Shown here piece after piece: positions 50,730-59,609 of a DNA stretch of 64,000 nucleotides. The stretch is from an uncultured Cellvibrionales bacterium (GTDB taxonomy: Bacteria; Pseudomonadota; Gammaproteobacteria; Pseudomonadales; Porticoccaceae), in NCBI GenBank assembly GCA_913031145.1, contig CAJWCO010000003.1:1-64000 (forward strand), read 5' to 3'. The notes beneath the pieces are model-generated. The model worked only from the letters and a program-made list of their open reading frames with translations. It was not told where the DNA came from and ran no database searches. Numbering within the stretch: position 1 is the first letter of the stretch; each line of letters begins with the position of its first letter. A program made the translations under genes and the position numbers.

Positions 50730-51787
50730 CACGCCCAACCGTCATGAATCCCGCAGAGCCCAGAAGCAACCAGACGATTATGCTAAAGGTGTTACTAGCC
50801 TGCTCGCCAGGTGCGGTAGCGCTATTTTGGCACTTTGGCTGGGGTATTTTTATTAATGTGTGTTTATGCGCCATCTGTGCCCTTTGCTGTGAGGCTGCGG
50901 CCCTCCGCCTACGTAATCGACCGGTCAGTTTACATTTACGCGACGGTAGCGCGCTCCTCACCGCCGTGCTTTTGGGGCTGGCATTACCCCCACTATTACC
51001 CTGGTGGATTGTCCTCACCGGCTGCGTCTTTGCCATTATCTTCGGAAAACAACTGTATGGTGGATTGGGAAATAACCCCTTTAACCCGGGGATGGTTGGC
51101 TATGCCGCTCTGATCGTGTGTTTTCCAGAGCACATGAGCCGCTGGATTTTTCCTAGTGACCTTCTCTACGAGGGCACGGCCCACCCCGGACTTTGGGACG
51201 CGTTAATGACTGTTCTAACTGGCTACGAGGGCGTGGATGGCATCACTGGTGCTACGCCGCTAGACATAGTGCGGCAAAACAGCGGTCTTATGATAAATCA
51301 GCTATATGACAGCAACTCAGTGTTTAATCGCGGGCATTGGGCGGGTGTCGGTTGGGAGTGGGTAAATTTAGGTTTTCTTACTGGCGGAATCTTTTTGCTT
51401 TACGCACGCATTTTTACGTGGCACGCCCCCATAGCAATGTTGGGCTCTCTCACGGCCATGTCATTGTTTTTTTGGGATTCAGGCAGTTCAGCAAGCCTTG
51501 GGTCGCCCATCTTTCATTTATTCAGTGGCGCTACGATGATGGGTGCGTTTTTTATTGTAACGGATCCAGTATCCTCGGCGACAAGCCGCCGAGGACGAAT
51601 CATATACGGTGTGCTGATCGGCACACTAGTCTTTGCAATTCGTAGCTGGGGTGACTACCCCGATGCACTAGCGTTTGCAGTATTGTTAGCTAATTGCGTT
51701 GCACCCACCATAGACCGCTTTAGCATGCGCCAACCGTTCGGTCGCGCGGACACGTCTGAGCCAAACACCTCCAAGGAGGAGTGCTGA
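50726..51787 (+). CDS. rnfD: Electron transport complex subunit RnfD
   Basis: Membrane subunit carrying covalently bound FMN, homologous to NqrB. It is 353 residues with about nine or ten helices. The flavinylation motif is intact: DGITGATPLD, with FMN expected on Thr177. NNPFNPGMVGYA and FHLFSGATMMGAFFIVTDPVSS are conserved family stretches. The start overlaps the stop of the RnfC remnant, and the stop overlaps the rnfG start. The N-terminus is somewhat divergent. Confidence 0.94.
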   Translation: MTRPTVMNPAEPRSNQTIMLKVLLACSPGAVALFWHFGWGIFINVCLCAICALCCEAAALRLRNRPVSLHLRDGSALLTAVLLGLALPPLLPWWIVLTGCVFAIIFGKQLYGGLGNNPFNPGMVGYAALIVCFPEHMSRWIFPSDLLYEGTAHPGLWDALMTVLTGYEGVDGITGATPLDIVRQNSGLMINQLYDSNSVFNRGHWAGVGWEWVNLGFLTGGIFLLYARIFTWHAPIAMLGSLTAMSLFFWDSGSSASLGSPIFHLFSGATMMGAFFIVTDPVSSATSRRGRIIYGVLIGTLVFAIRSWGDYPDALAFAVLLANCVAPTIDRFSMRQPFGRADTSEPNTSKEEC

Positions 51788-52434
51788 TGTCATCTTCCAT
51801 CATGACTGTGCTAAAGCTTGGGCTCCTCATTTTTTTATGTCTTGTTCTGATTGCGACTACAGAGATTTTTGCACGACAGTTCATCGTCGCCTCTGAGGAC
51901 AGAGCCAACCAAAAATACCTACTGCAGGTGCTCCCGGAAGGCCTTCACGGAGACACTATCGAGTTTACGCCACTACCTGTGGATCCCCGTTATTGGCAGA
52001 TTCTGGGTCTGTCTGATGGTGGTGATGTTCACATCGCCCACCAGCATCAACTGCCCATTGGTGTGGTAATTCCCACCGTCACAGCCGCGGGTTATGGAGG
52101 AAATATCCATTTATTAGTAGGCATCGATCTTGCGGGCAAGATAACAGGGGTTCGAGTTACAGAACACCGCGAGACAATGGGCCTCGGCGATGCGATCGAT
52201 ATAACCCAGAGCCTATGGGTCGAGAGTTTTATAGGGCGGTCGTTAACTGATCCCAAACCTTCTCGTTGGGCGCTAAAACTCGACGGGGGGATCTATGACC
52301 ACTTTACCGGAGCGACCATTACGCCTCGGGCCGTTGTCAATCAAGTCTTGGTGACCCTTGAGTACTTCACGGAACAACATAAAGAAACACTGGAAAGATC
52401 TCACCGCGACCACCCAGAGGGAACTGTCTTGTGA
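51787..52434 (+). CDS. rnfG: Electron transport complex subunit RnfG
   Basis: Single-span periplasmic flavoprotein (NqrC-like) of 215 residues. N-terminal transmembrane helix at about 6-28, then an FMN-binding domain with GYGGNIHLLVGID, HRETMGLGDAID and the flavinylation motif DHFTGATITPRAV, kept intact. The ATG at 51787 has AGGAGG 7 bases upstream and overlaps the rnfD stop (TGATG). It needs ApbE for flavin attachment, which is not in this window. Confidence 0.94.
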   Translation: MSSSIMTVLKLGLLIFLCLVLIATTEIFARQFIVASEDRANQKYLLQVLPEGLHGDTIEFTPLPVDPRYWQILGLSDGGDVHIAHQHQLPIGVVIPTVTAAGYGGNIHLLVGIDLAGKITGVRVTEHRETMGLGDAIDITQSLWVESFIGRSLTDPKPSRWALKLDGGIYDHFTGATITPRAVVNQVLVTLEYFTEQHKETLERSHRDHPEGTVL

Positions 52435-53144
52435 ACTCATCGTCGCTTATCAGCCTCGCACGCAATGGACTTTGGCACAGTAATCCTTCACTCGTTCGTT
52501 TATTGGGGCTTTCTCCTTTACTGGCTATTACCACGACAGTCGTCCAAGCTCTTGGGTTGGGACTCGCGTCATTTGCGGTGATCATGGGCACCAATATCAG
52601 CATTGCAATTCTGCGTACCCGCTTGACTCGCGCACTCCACGTGCCCGCACTTTTGGTCATTATCGCCACACTGGTGACCTGCACAGAGCTTCTAATGCAG
52701 GCGTTTGCTTACTCTCTTTACCACTTACTGGGCATCTTCATTCCCCTCATCGCGACCAATTGTATTGTATGGGATCGCGCAGAGACGTTCGCCAATCGTT
52801 CATCAGTATCACTTGCAGCATATGATGGATTAGTGACTGGAACAGGATTTATCAGTCTTCTCTTGTTGGTCGGCGCGGTTCGAGAAATCCTTGGGCGAGG
52901 TACTTTATTTGCAGGCATGGAACTCTTGTTTGGTGAACCTGCAACATCTTGGCTGTGCCATCCATTTGGAACAAGTTTCGAGATGCCTCTGTTTGCCTTG
53001 CCGCCCGGTGGTTTTATCGTCATCGGGTTACTTATCGCACTCAAAAACACGTTAGATACGCGAACCCTAAAAAACTCCAGTTATAACCCACCCACAGCGA
53101 CTGCCGAAAACAACCTCGCGCGTACGACGGATAAAATAGACTGA
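52431..53144 (+). CDS. rnfE: Electron transport complex subunit RnfE (cluster Cys replaced)
   Basis: Membrane subunit pairing with RnfA. It is 237 residues. Conserved parts are ALGLGLASFAVIMGTN, GIFIPLIATNCIVWDRAE, GAVREILGRGTLFAG and ALPPGGFIVIGLLIALKN. The usual LGLCPLLAVT is LGLSPLLAIT here, so the first membrane-cluster ligand is Ser28; the second (C111, TNCIV) is kept. This is the same Cys-to-Ser change as in RnfA. GTG start coupled to rnfG (GTGA). nth, which commonly follows rnfE, is absent; pyrC comes next. Confidence 0.94.
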   Translation: MNSSSLISLARNGLWHSNPSLVRLLGLSPLLAITTTVVQALGLGLASFAVIMGTNISIAILRTRLTRALHVPALLVIIATLVTCTELLMQAFAYSLYHLLGIFIPLIATNCIVWDRAETFANRSSVSLAAYDGLVTGTGFISLLLLVGAVREILGRGTLFAGMELLFGEPATSWLCHPFGTSFEMPLFALPPGGFIVIGLLIALKNTLDTRTLKNSSYNPPTATAENNLARTTDKID

Positions 53145-53317
53145 GCGGATACCGCCGCTAAATCGACTAAACCCAGCTAAATTCGACATGGAATATGATC
53201 ACGCGAGGATTTCGACATCGCGCTTCAGAAAAATATAATGCAGTTGCCCAACTGCGCCGTTATGATAATAAGCTGGTGAGTGCGCGTTGCACCCTCCAAT
53301 CGACAATAAGTCAAAGA

Positions 53318-54352
53318 ATGAACCGACTAACAATGACACTGCCGGACGATTGGCATACGCACCTAAGAGATGCGGATGCGCTTGCCACGACAGTGCCAGC
53401 TGCGACGCGTTGTTTTGGACGCTGCATTATTATGCCCAATTTAGTGCCGCCGGTGACCTCTGTAGCCTTGGCACTTAATTATCGACAACGCATCCTTCGC
53501 CACCAACCCGTCAATAGCGACTGGCAACCCCTCATGGTGCTGTATCTTACAGATAACACATCGGCGGCAGAAATTCGTGCTGCCCATGCAACGGGCTTAA
53601 TTCAGGCTGTAAAATATTACCCAGCGGGCGCTACAACCCATTCGGCAGCGGGTGTAACTAACCTAGAAAGATTGGACAGCGTGTTCGCCACCCTGCAAGA
53701 ACTCGGTATGGTTTTACAAATGCACGGCGAGGTCACCGATCCAGACATCGACATTTTTGACCGAGAGGCGGTTTTCATTGATCGACACCTCACGCGGATC
53801 ACCGAGCGATTTCCTGCTCTGAAAATCGTTTTAGAACATATAACAACGCATCAGGGCGTTGACTTTGTTCGCCATAGCCACAGCAAGGTCGCCGCCACTA
53901 TCACACCACAACACTTGCTATATAATCGCAATGACATGCTGGTCGGTGGTATACGACCGCACCTATATTGTTTACCGATTTTAAAACGTAATCGGCATCA
54001 AGAGGCACTCATTGACGCCGCAACCAGTGGTAGTCATAAGTTCTTCCTCGGAACCGATTCAGCACCACACGCGCGTGAAGACAAAGAATCGTGTTGTGGT
54101 TGTGCTGGGTGCTACAGCCACCATGCTGCCATTGAGCTCTATGCAGAGGCCTTTGATCGGGCCGAGTCGCTCCATCAACTCGAAGGATTTGCGAGCCATC
54201 ATGGCGCGGATTTTTACGGACTATCACGTAATCCGCGTCAGATTCATCTAACACGTAAAAGCTGGCAGGTTCCCGAGAAAATTCACTATCGAGGTACAGA
54301 AATTGTCCCGCTAGCAGCGGGAGAAACACTTCACTGGACATTGGAGTCCTAA
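53318..54352 (+). CDS. pyrC: Dihydroorotase
   Basis: Zn enzyme cyclising carbamoyl aspartate to dihydroorotate in pyrimidine synthesis. It is 344 residues of the E. coli PyrC class. Metal ligands are DDWHTHLRD (two His), the carbamylated Lys in AVKYYPAG, MHGEV, LEHITT and the Asp in LGTDSAPH. A frame opens 41 codons earlier, but homology starts at MNRLTMTLPDDWH, so the ATG at 53318 is used. It overlaps rnt by one base (TAATG). Confidence 0.95.
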   Translation: MNRLTMTLPDDWHTHLRDADALATTVPAATRCFGRCIIMPNLVPPVTSVALALNYRQRILRHQPVNSDWQPLMVLYLTDNTSAAEIRAAHATGLIQAVKYYPAGATTHSAAGVTNLERLDSVFATLQELGMVLQMHGEVTDPDIDIFDREAVFIDRHLTRITERFPALKIVLEHITTHQGVDFVRHSHSKVAATITPQHLLYNRNDMLVGGIRPHLYCLPILKRNRHQEALIDAATSGSHKFFLGTDSAPHAREDKESCCGCAGCYSHHAAIELYAEAFDRAESLHQLEGFASHHGADFYGLSRNPRQIHLTRKSWQVPEKIHYRGTEIVPLAAGETLHWTLES

Positions 54353-55026
54353 TGGAAACTTATAGCGTGCCTTCCCCACCCCTCATATCAGGCCGATTTA
54401 GAGGCTTTTTACCTGTGGTCGTGGATATTGAAAGTGGCGGTTTTAATGCACGCACGGATGCACTACTAGAAGTGGCCGTCGTGATATTGGCCATGGATGA
54501 ATCAGGAAAATTATTCATCAAAGAGAGTATGAGTAAAAATATCGACCCATTTCCCGGCGCTATTGTAGAAAAGTCTGCTCTTGAGTTTACGGGCATTGAT
54601 CTCTTCGATCCTGAACGTCTCTCCGAAGAAGAAGGCGATGCACTGCGTCAGTTATTTCAACCGATTCGTCGCGAAGTGAGTAAAACAGGCTGTACTCGAG
54701 CCGTTATGGTAGGACACAACGCGCACTTTGACTTGGGCTTTATTAACGCAGCCATGCATCGTTCGCAGATCAAACGCAACCCGTTTCATCCCTTTTCATG
54801 TTTCGACACCTCTACTCTGGCTGGCTTAGCCTTTGGCCAAACCGTGTTGGCTAAAGCGTGTCAGGCAGCGGGTATCGAGTTCAACAATAAAGAAGCGCAC
54901 AGCGCACTATACGATGCACTGCGGACGGCGGAGTTATTTTGCACTATTGTAAATCGCTGGCGCGATCTTGGGGGCTGGTGTGAGCCGCCAGCCTCGCCTG
55001 AAGATGACTCTGAGCCGCAATCGTAA
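54352..55026 (+). CDS. rnt: Ribonuclease T
   Basis: DEDDh exonuclease that trims tRNA and other RNA 3' ends and repairs tRNA CCA turnover. It is 224 residues. Catalytic motifs are VVDIESGGFN, GHNAHFDLGF and HSALYDALRTAELF. It is coupled to pyrC, a common gammaproteobacterial pair. It is convergent with rsmI across 270 bp, in which I see no gene. Confidence 0.95.
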   Translation: METYSVPSPPLISGRFRGFLPVVVDIESGGFNARTDALLEVAVVILAMDESGKLFIKESMSKNIDPFPGAIVEKSALEFTGIDLFDPERLSEEEGDALRQLFQPIRREVSKTGCTRAVMVGHNAHFDLGFINAAMHRSQIKRNPFHPFSCFDTSTLAGLAFGQTVLAKACQAAGIEFNNKEAHSALYDALRTAELFCTIVNRWRDLGGWCEPPASPEDDSEPQS

Positions 55027-55296
55027 ATACCCACCCAGTATTTAATGCCTCGCTCTGTTATGGCAGCACGGCACAGCAACGAACCAACGTTTATGCGTTC
55101 AAAATACTCACCGCGTGTGCGAACACCCGACCCGTTGATCTTGTCTGCGCAAACCCCAAAAAAAGTCGTAGTTAGAGGCTTTTCGGAAACGTGAGGTCTT
55201 TCGCAAAATCGATCCGTTAAGTCGTCGCGTTGCACGTGGATTAGCGACAGAAGTCCGCGCCATTTCTCGCACAAACGCGTTTTTTTAAGCGCACTT

Positions 55297-56142
55297 TTAG
55301 TCGGCTAGTGACAACGCTTTGGTATATAGCTCCTGCTTGCTTAAGCCCGTAATTTTAGACGCCAGCGACGCGGCTTTACTCGGTGGTAATTCGTTTAATA
55401 ACACCGCCAGAATGCGCTCCGCATCTAAGTATTTGGCATCGTGTTCATCCACCGCGCCTGCGATGATCAAAACAATCTCACCCCGTTGTTGCTGACTATC
55501 TAACGCCACAACCTCACGCAACTCGCCAAGGGTACCACGGTTGAATGTCTCGTATTTTTTAGTGATCTCGCGCGCCATAAAGGCGTTACGCGCGATCCCC
55601 ATAACGGCGACTGCATCGTCGAGGGTCGCAAGAAGACGATGTGGCGCTTCGTAAAATATTAGGGTGCTGACGGACCCCCGCAAAGCCTTGAGCGTGACTG
55701 TCCGCTGCTGTTTCTTTGCGGGCAAAAAACCCTGAAAGCTAAACCGATCCGTCGCCAGACCCGACACGCTTAAAGCCGCAACCAGAGCGCAACTTCCGGG
55801 AATCGGAACAACATCAATACCTCTTTCTCGCGCCTCGACGACCAATCGATAACCGGGGTCAGAAATCAATGGTGTCCCTGCATCTGAGATCAGTGCTACG
55901 CTTTGATTGCGCTCAAGGTGACTGAGAATTTTATCTACGCTACTTCGGTCACTGTACTCATGGTAACTCACCGTAGGCGATTTTATGTGATAATGCTCGA
56001 GCAATTTTTTGCTGTGTCGCGTATCCTCACAGGCAATGATGTCTGCGCTTTGCAGTGTCTCGATGGCACGTAATGACAGATCACCAAGATTGCCAATCGG
56101 TGTTGCGACGATATAGAGAATTCCGCATGGATGAAGAGTCAT
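55297..56142 (-). CDS. rsmI: 16S rRNA (cytidine-1402-2'-O)-methyltransferase RsmI
   Basis: SAM-dependent methyltransferase modifying C1402 in the ribosomal decoding centre. It is 281 residues. Features are GILYIVATPIGNLGDLSLRAIETL, ACEDTRHSKKLLEHY, LISDAGTPLISDPGY and FYEAPHRLLATL. It is divergent from lpoA with overlapping start codons (56141-56142), the usual arrangement. Confidence 0.96.
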   Translation of the reverse strand: MTLHPCGILYIVATPIGNLGDLSLRAIETLQSADIIACEDTRHSKKLLEHYHIKSPTVSYHEYSDRSSVDKILSHLERNQSVALISDAGTPLISDPGYRLVVEARERGIDVVPIPGSCALVAALSVSGLATDRFSFQGFLPAKKQQRTVTLKALRGSVSTLIFYEAPHRLLATLDDAVAVMGIARNAFMAREITKKYETFNRGTLGELREVVALDSQQQRGEIVLIIAGAVDEHDAKYLDAERILAVLLNELPPSKAASLASKITGLSKQELYTKALSLAD

Positions 56143-58000
56143 GGTTAAAATCAGTCTAAATGAAGGGTTGCGTTACAGCCTTATAGTAGCCTTTATAGCG
56201 GGGTGTGCGCCACCCGAAAACCTGCAAAAATCACCACTATCCGCTGACCCCGTCGTAATCGAAGACACTTTCGACGATGTGACGTTTCAAGATGCCGAAA
56301 GACTTCTCCAACGTGCCCTTAAGACAGACTCGAACTCGCCAAGCCGGCAACAACTATTACTCGACAGTGCCCTTGCATTCCACCAGCAAGCTCAGACAAA
56401 CCGCAGTCAAGAGATCCTGAATCAAATCGATAGCGCGCTACTCACGGATGCTGACTATGCCGACTATGTATTGCTGTATGCTGAAATACTTCGGGACAAC
56501 GCCGCTTGGCAGGTCCTGCAAGACTGGCTAGAGACGACTCGCCTGGCCCAGATAAGCACCCAACTGACTCTCGGGCAACAATACCGATGGGTTGCTATAG
56601 AAACAGATCTAAATATTCAACTGGGCGCGATTGAAAAGAGTCTACTGCCGTCTGTCACTCTCGCAGCCAAGTTGCCAACAGCCCAAAAAGGACGCCTACA
56701 TAATCAGATCTGGGACTTATTGAATCGACTCCCGTCTCACCGTTTGGCATCACTGCAGACAGAAACTGATCAACCGCACTTGATCGGTTGGTTACAGCTC
56801 GCTGAGCTTCTGCGACCGATGCGCGGAGACCAAAACACGCAATCTCGCCTGTTCTTTGACTGGCGAAATGAAAAAAAAGAACATCCCGTAGCAACTCTGC
56901 CGCCCGATGCACTGCGCGCAGAATACGCTGCTGAACCACCCGTGACCTCTATCGCTCTTTTATTACCCCTGCAAGACGACTATCGTGCCGCCAGTCAGAC
57001 ACTACTCGATGGCTTTATGGTGGCTTACTACAAATTTTTGGAAACCGCTGCAGAAAAACCGCGCCTGAAGATCTACGATACAGGCAAGCGTCCACTGCAA
57101 AACGTTTATTCAGACGCTGTTGCGGAAGGGGCCAAAATGATTATCGGTCCGGTGCGAAGTAACAGTGTTCATAGCCTTGTCGGGCTCGATAATTTACCCG
57201 TACCCACACTGAGTCTGAATCGTACCGATGTACCAGAATTGACGGGGCCTGCGAATCTGGTGCAATTTGGGTTATCGCCTTTGGACGAAATTGATCAGAT
57301 TATGGAGCGCGCATGGCGACTTGAGCAGCGTCGTGTGCTGGTGATTGCCCCAGAGCAAGGCTGGGGACGTCGTTCCAGCGATTATTTTCAGCAACAATGG
57401 GCGAAACGAGGGGGACGTATCGTTGGCACCGTACACTACCCAAAAAATGTGAAAGATTTCAGCCCACTTCTAAAAGCTCCTTTGCATATCGACGCCAGTG
57501 AGGCGCGCGGCCTACAACTACGGCGATTCGTCAATAGCCGTCTAAAGACCAGCGCGCGACGCCGTGAAGACGTAGACTTGGTGTTGCTGTTGGGCTACCC
57601 AGAAGTCGCGCGCCGCATTAAACCCTCATTAGAATATTTGTATGCCGCAGATCTCCCAGTGTATGCAACCTCCCACATCTACAGCGGATCGCCACAAGTG
57701 TCCAAGGATCGCGACCTGGCTGGCATTGAGTTTTGTGCAATGCCTTGGAGCCTCCAAGGGCACCTCGCCACACCATTAACGCCGGAACCGCGTTTGCATG
57801 CTGCACTGAAACGTTTTTTCGCACTGGGTCATGACGCATTTTTGGTCTACAGAGAACTCAACCATTTACAGCAAGGTCATGCTAGCCCGCCTGTATTCGG
57901 CGCTACCGGCCTACTGTCACTCGACAAAGGTCAAATCACGCGCCGTACCCAATGGGCGAAATTTGAGGGCGGCCGAGTCGTACCACTCGATGTCGAATGA
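56141..58000 (+). CDS. lpoA: Penicillin-binding protein activator LpoA
   Basis: Outer-membrane lipoprotein that activates PBP1A for peptidoglycan synthesis. It is 619 residues. A signal peptide with lipobox IAGC (Cys about 22) is followed by an N-terminal TPR-like helical domain (to about 260). The C-terminal periplasmic-binding-protein fold starts SIALLLPLQDDYRAAS and includes MIIGPVRSNSVHSL and WGRRSSDYFQQQW. It is first in the lpoA-yraN-diaA-dolP group. Confidence 0.94.
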   Translation: MVKISLNEGLRYSLIVAFIAGCAPPENLQKSPLSADPVVIEDTFDDVTFQDAERLLQRALKTDSNSPSRQQLLLDSALAFHQQAQTNRSQEILNQIDSALLTDADYADYVLLYAEILRDNAAWQVLQDWLETTRLAQISTQLTLGQQYRWVAIETDLNIQLGAIEKSLLPSVTLAAKLPTAQKGRLHNQIWDLLNRLPSHRLASLQTETDQPHLIGWLQLAELLRPMRGDQNTQSRLFFDWRNEKKEHPVATLPPDALRAEYAAEPPVTSIALLLPLQDDYRAASQTLLDGFMVAYYKFLETAAEKPRLKIYDTGKRPLQNVYSDAVAEGAKMIIGPVRSNSVHSLVGLDNLPVPTLSLNRTDVPELTGPANLVQFGLSPLDEIDQIMERAWRLEQRRVLVIAPEQGWGRRSSDYFQQQWAKRGGRIVGTVHYPKNVKDFSPLLKAPLHIDASEARGLQLRRFVNSRLKTSARRREDVDLVLLLGYPEVARRIKPSLEYLYAADLPVYATSHIYSGSPQVSKDRDLAGIEFCAMPWSLQGHLATPLTPEPRLHAALKRFFALGHDAFLVYRELNHLQQGHASPPVFGATGLLSLDKGQITRRTQWAKFEGGRVVPLDVE

Positions 58001-58029
58001 CATTTTTATAGCCCCTTGGGGATGACGAA

Positions 58030-58404
58030 ATGGTTCTGTCCAGATCACCAAGACTGTCTGGAAAAGATGCAGAAAGCTTAGCGTGTCGGTATCTGGAGGC
58101 ACGTGGACTTGTATTAATAAGGCGCAATTACCGTTCGCATCGAGGGGAAATTGACCTGATAATGAGAGACTCGCAGGACCTCGTCTTTATTGAAGTTAAA
58201 TATCGCCACAGCAACCGTTTCGGGGGTCCAGAGGAAGCCATTACAGCGGTCAAGGAGCAGCGCCTTAAAATAACCGCAGCCCGATACCTGCAAGAAACCC
58301 GTTGTCCAAACGCCATGGCGCGTTTTGACGCCGTTGCGATGTCTCAACCTATCGATGCCAACGCAGGTTACAGCTACAATTGGATCAAGAATATTTTCCA
58401 CTAG
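58030..58404 (+). CDS. yraN: UPF0102 protein YraN
   Basis: A 124-residue protein with a restriction-endonuclease-like fold: GKDAESLACRYLEARGLVLI, GEIDLIMRD, FIEVKYRHSNRFGGPEEA. It keeps the D...E-x-K residues of the nuclease core, but its cellular role is unclear. It sits in the conserved lpoA-yraN-diaA order, 29 bp after lpoA. Confidence 0.92.
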   Translation: MVLSRSPRLSGKDAESLACRYLEARGLVLIRRNYRSHRGEIDLIMRDSQDLVFIEVKYRHSNRFGGPEEAITAVKEQRLKITAARYLQETRCPNAMARFDAVAMSQPIDANAGYSYNWIKNIFH

Positions 58405-58430
58405 CATCAATCCAATCAGGTGAGACGAAT

Positions 58431-58997
58431 ATGCTCAACCCACAGGTAACCAAGTTTTATGTACAGCTCGTTGAAGACACCATGCTCGTTGGCGACCGCT
58501 TGGCCCCTCAAATTGAACAGGCAGCAACGATGCTCGCCAATGCACTCATTGCAGGGAAGACGATCTACACTTGCGGTCAAAGTAATGCTGGGCTAATCAG
58601 TCAGATCTTAAGCGATAATTTGGCGCTTGGAACGCGCATTGAACGACCGGGTTTTCCTTCCATTAACTTAAATCAGTTAACTCAAAATCACTCGACAGAA
58701 CGTCGCTTCGCACCGATGCTGCTTACCCATGCGCACCAATCCGACCTTCTTGTAATCATCAGTAGAGGCGGAAGCGATGATGACCTTGTGAGAAGTGCCG
58801 AGGTCGCTATGGACCTCGGCATGAGCATGATATTATTTGCGCACAAAAGTGATACTATTCTTATGGAATCATTGGGCTATGGGGATTTGTGTATTGATAT
58901 GAGTCAATTTGACGAATCACTACTCAGTACCCTACAGTTTCAGGCTGTCGAGTGTCTATGTTCACTGATAGATCATATTATACTTGGAGGAAGCTAG
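58431..58997 (+). CDS. diaA: DnaA initiator-associating protein DiaA (SIS domain)
   Basis: A 188-residue SIS-domain protein of the GmhA-like family; by position it is DiaA, which binds DnaA and aids initiation at oriC. Features are TIYTCGQSNAGLISQILSDNL, HAHQSDLLVIISRGGSDDDLV, MSMILFAHKSD and TLQFQAVECLCSLIDHI. The ATG at 58431 has AGGTGA 8 bases upstream. A phosphosugar isomerase role is possible but less likely. The window also holds hda, another DnaA regulator, but far away. Confidence 0.88.
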   Translation: MLNPQVTKFYVQLVEDTMLVGDRLAPQIEQAATMLANALIAGKTIYTCGQSNAGLISQILSDNLALGTRIERPGFPSINLNQLTQNHSTERRFAPMLLTHAHQSDLLVIISRGGSDDDLVRSAEVAMDLGMSMILFAHKSDTILMESLGYGDLCIDMSQFDESLLSTLQFQAVECLCSLIDHIILGGS

Positions 58998-59563
58998 TGC
59001 ATAAATTTATCATGGTGCTCCTGTCTGTGGCACTCATTAGCGGATGTACATCTGTGGTACATCACATGACCGAAGAGCCGATGAACAGCGATTCTGGCAC
59101 CACGGGTCCCGGCACTTACATTAACGACGTGTCCATGGAAACCAGCATTGGGGTCAACATTAAAAAGGCTGACCCCCTTCTGGAAACTTCACACATCAAT
59201 GTCAACGTCTATAACGCTGTCGTACTGTTGACCGGCGAAGCTGGAAGCGCCGCATTAAAGAAATTAGCCGGAGACACAGCCCGAGCACATAAACGCGTGC
59301 GAATTGTCCACAATGAACTACAGGTCAGGAACAATGCCTCTTTAATTACCCGCGGCAATGACTCGTTAATCACCGGTAGAGTCAAGGCTAAACTTATTTT
59401 CGATGAGGAGGTCACAGCCAATAAGGTCAAAGTCATCACCGAGGACAGTACCGTCTATCTTATGGGAGAAATTTCGCGCGAGATGGGTGAAAAAGCGTCC
59501 AACCGAGCCCGTGAAAGTAGCGGCGTTCGCAATGTCGTCAAAGTCTTTGAATACACCGATTAG
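58997..59563 (+). CDS. dolP: BON-domain outer-membrane lipoprotein DolP (YraP)
   Basis: A 188-residue lipoprotein with lipobox LISGC (Cys about 16) and two BON domains (about 50-110: INVNVYNAVVLLTGEAGS; about 125-185: VKVITEDSTVYLMGEIS). DolP supports outer-membrane integrity and the BAM machinery. The GTG at 58997 is chosen: GGAGG lies 6-7 bases upstream, and it overlaps the diaA stop by one base, giving the signal peptide MHKFIMVLLSVALISGC. Confidence 0.9.
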   Translation: MHKFIMVLLSVALISGCTSVVHHMTEEPMNSDSGTTGPGTYINDVSMETSIGVNIKKADPLLETSHINVNVYNAVVLLTGEAGSAALKKLAGDTARAHKRVRIVHNELQVRNNASLITRGNDSLITGRVKAKLIFDEEVTANKVKVITEDSTVYLMGEISREMGEKASNRARESSGVRNVVKVFEYTD

Positions 59564-59609
59564 CGAAACTCGAAGCGTCTCGCACAACCGCAATTAAGTA
59601 TCACGATCG

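Noticed and set aside
55027-55296. Possible rnpB (RNase P RNA) between rnt and rsmI
   Set aside because: rnpB often lies beyond rsmI in gammaproteobacteria, but none of its conserved core sequence is recognisable here.
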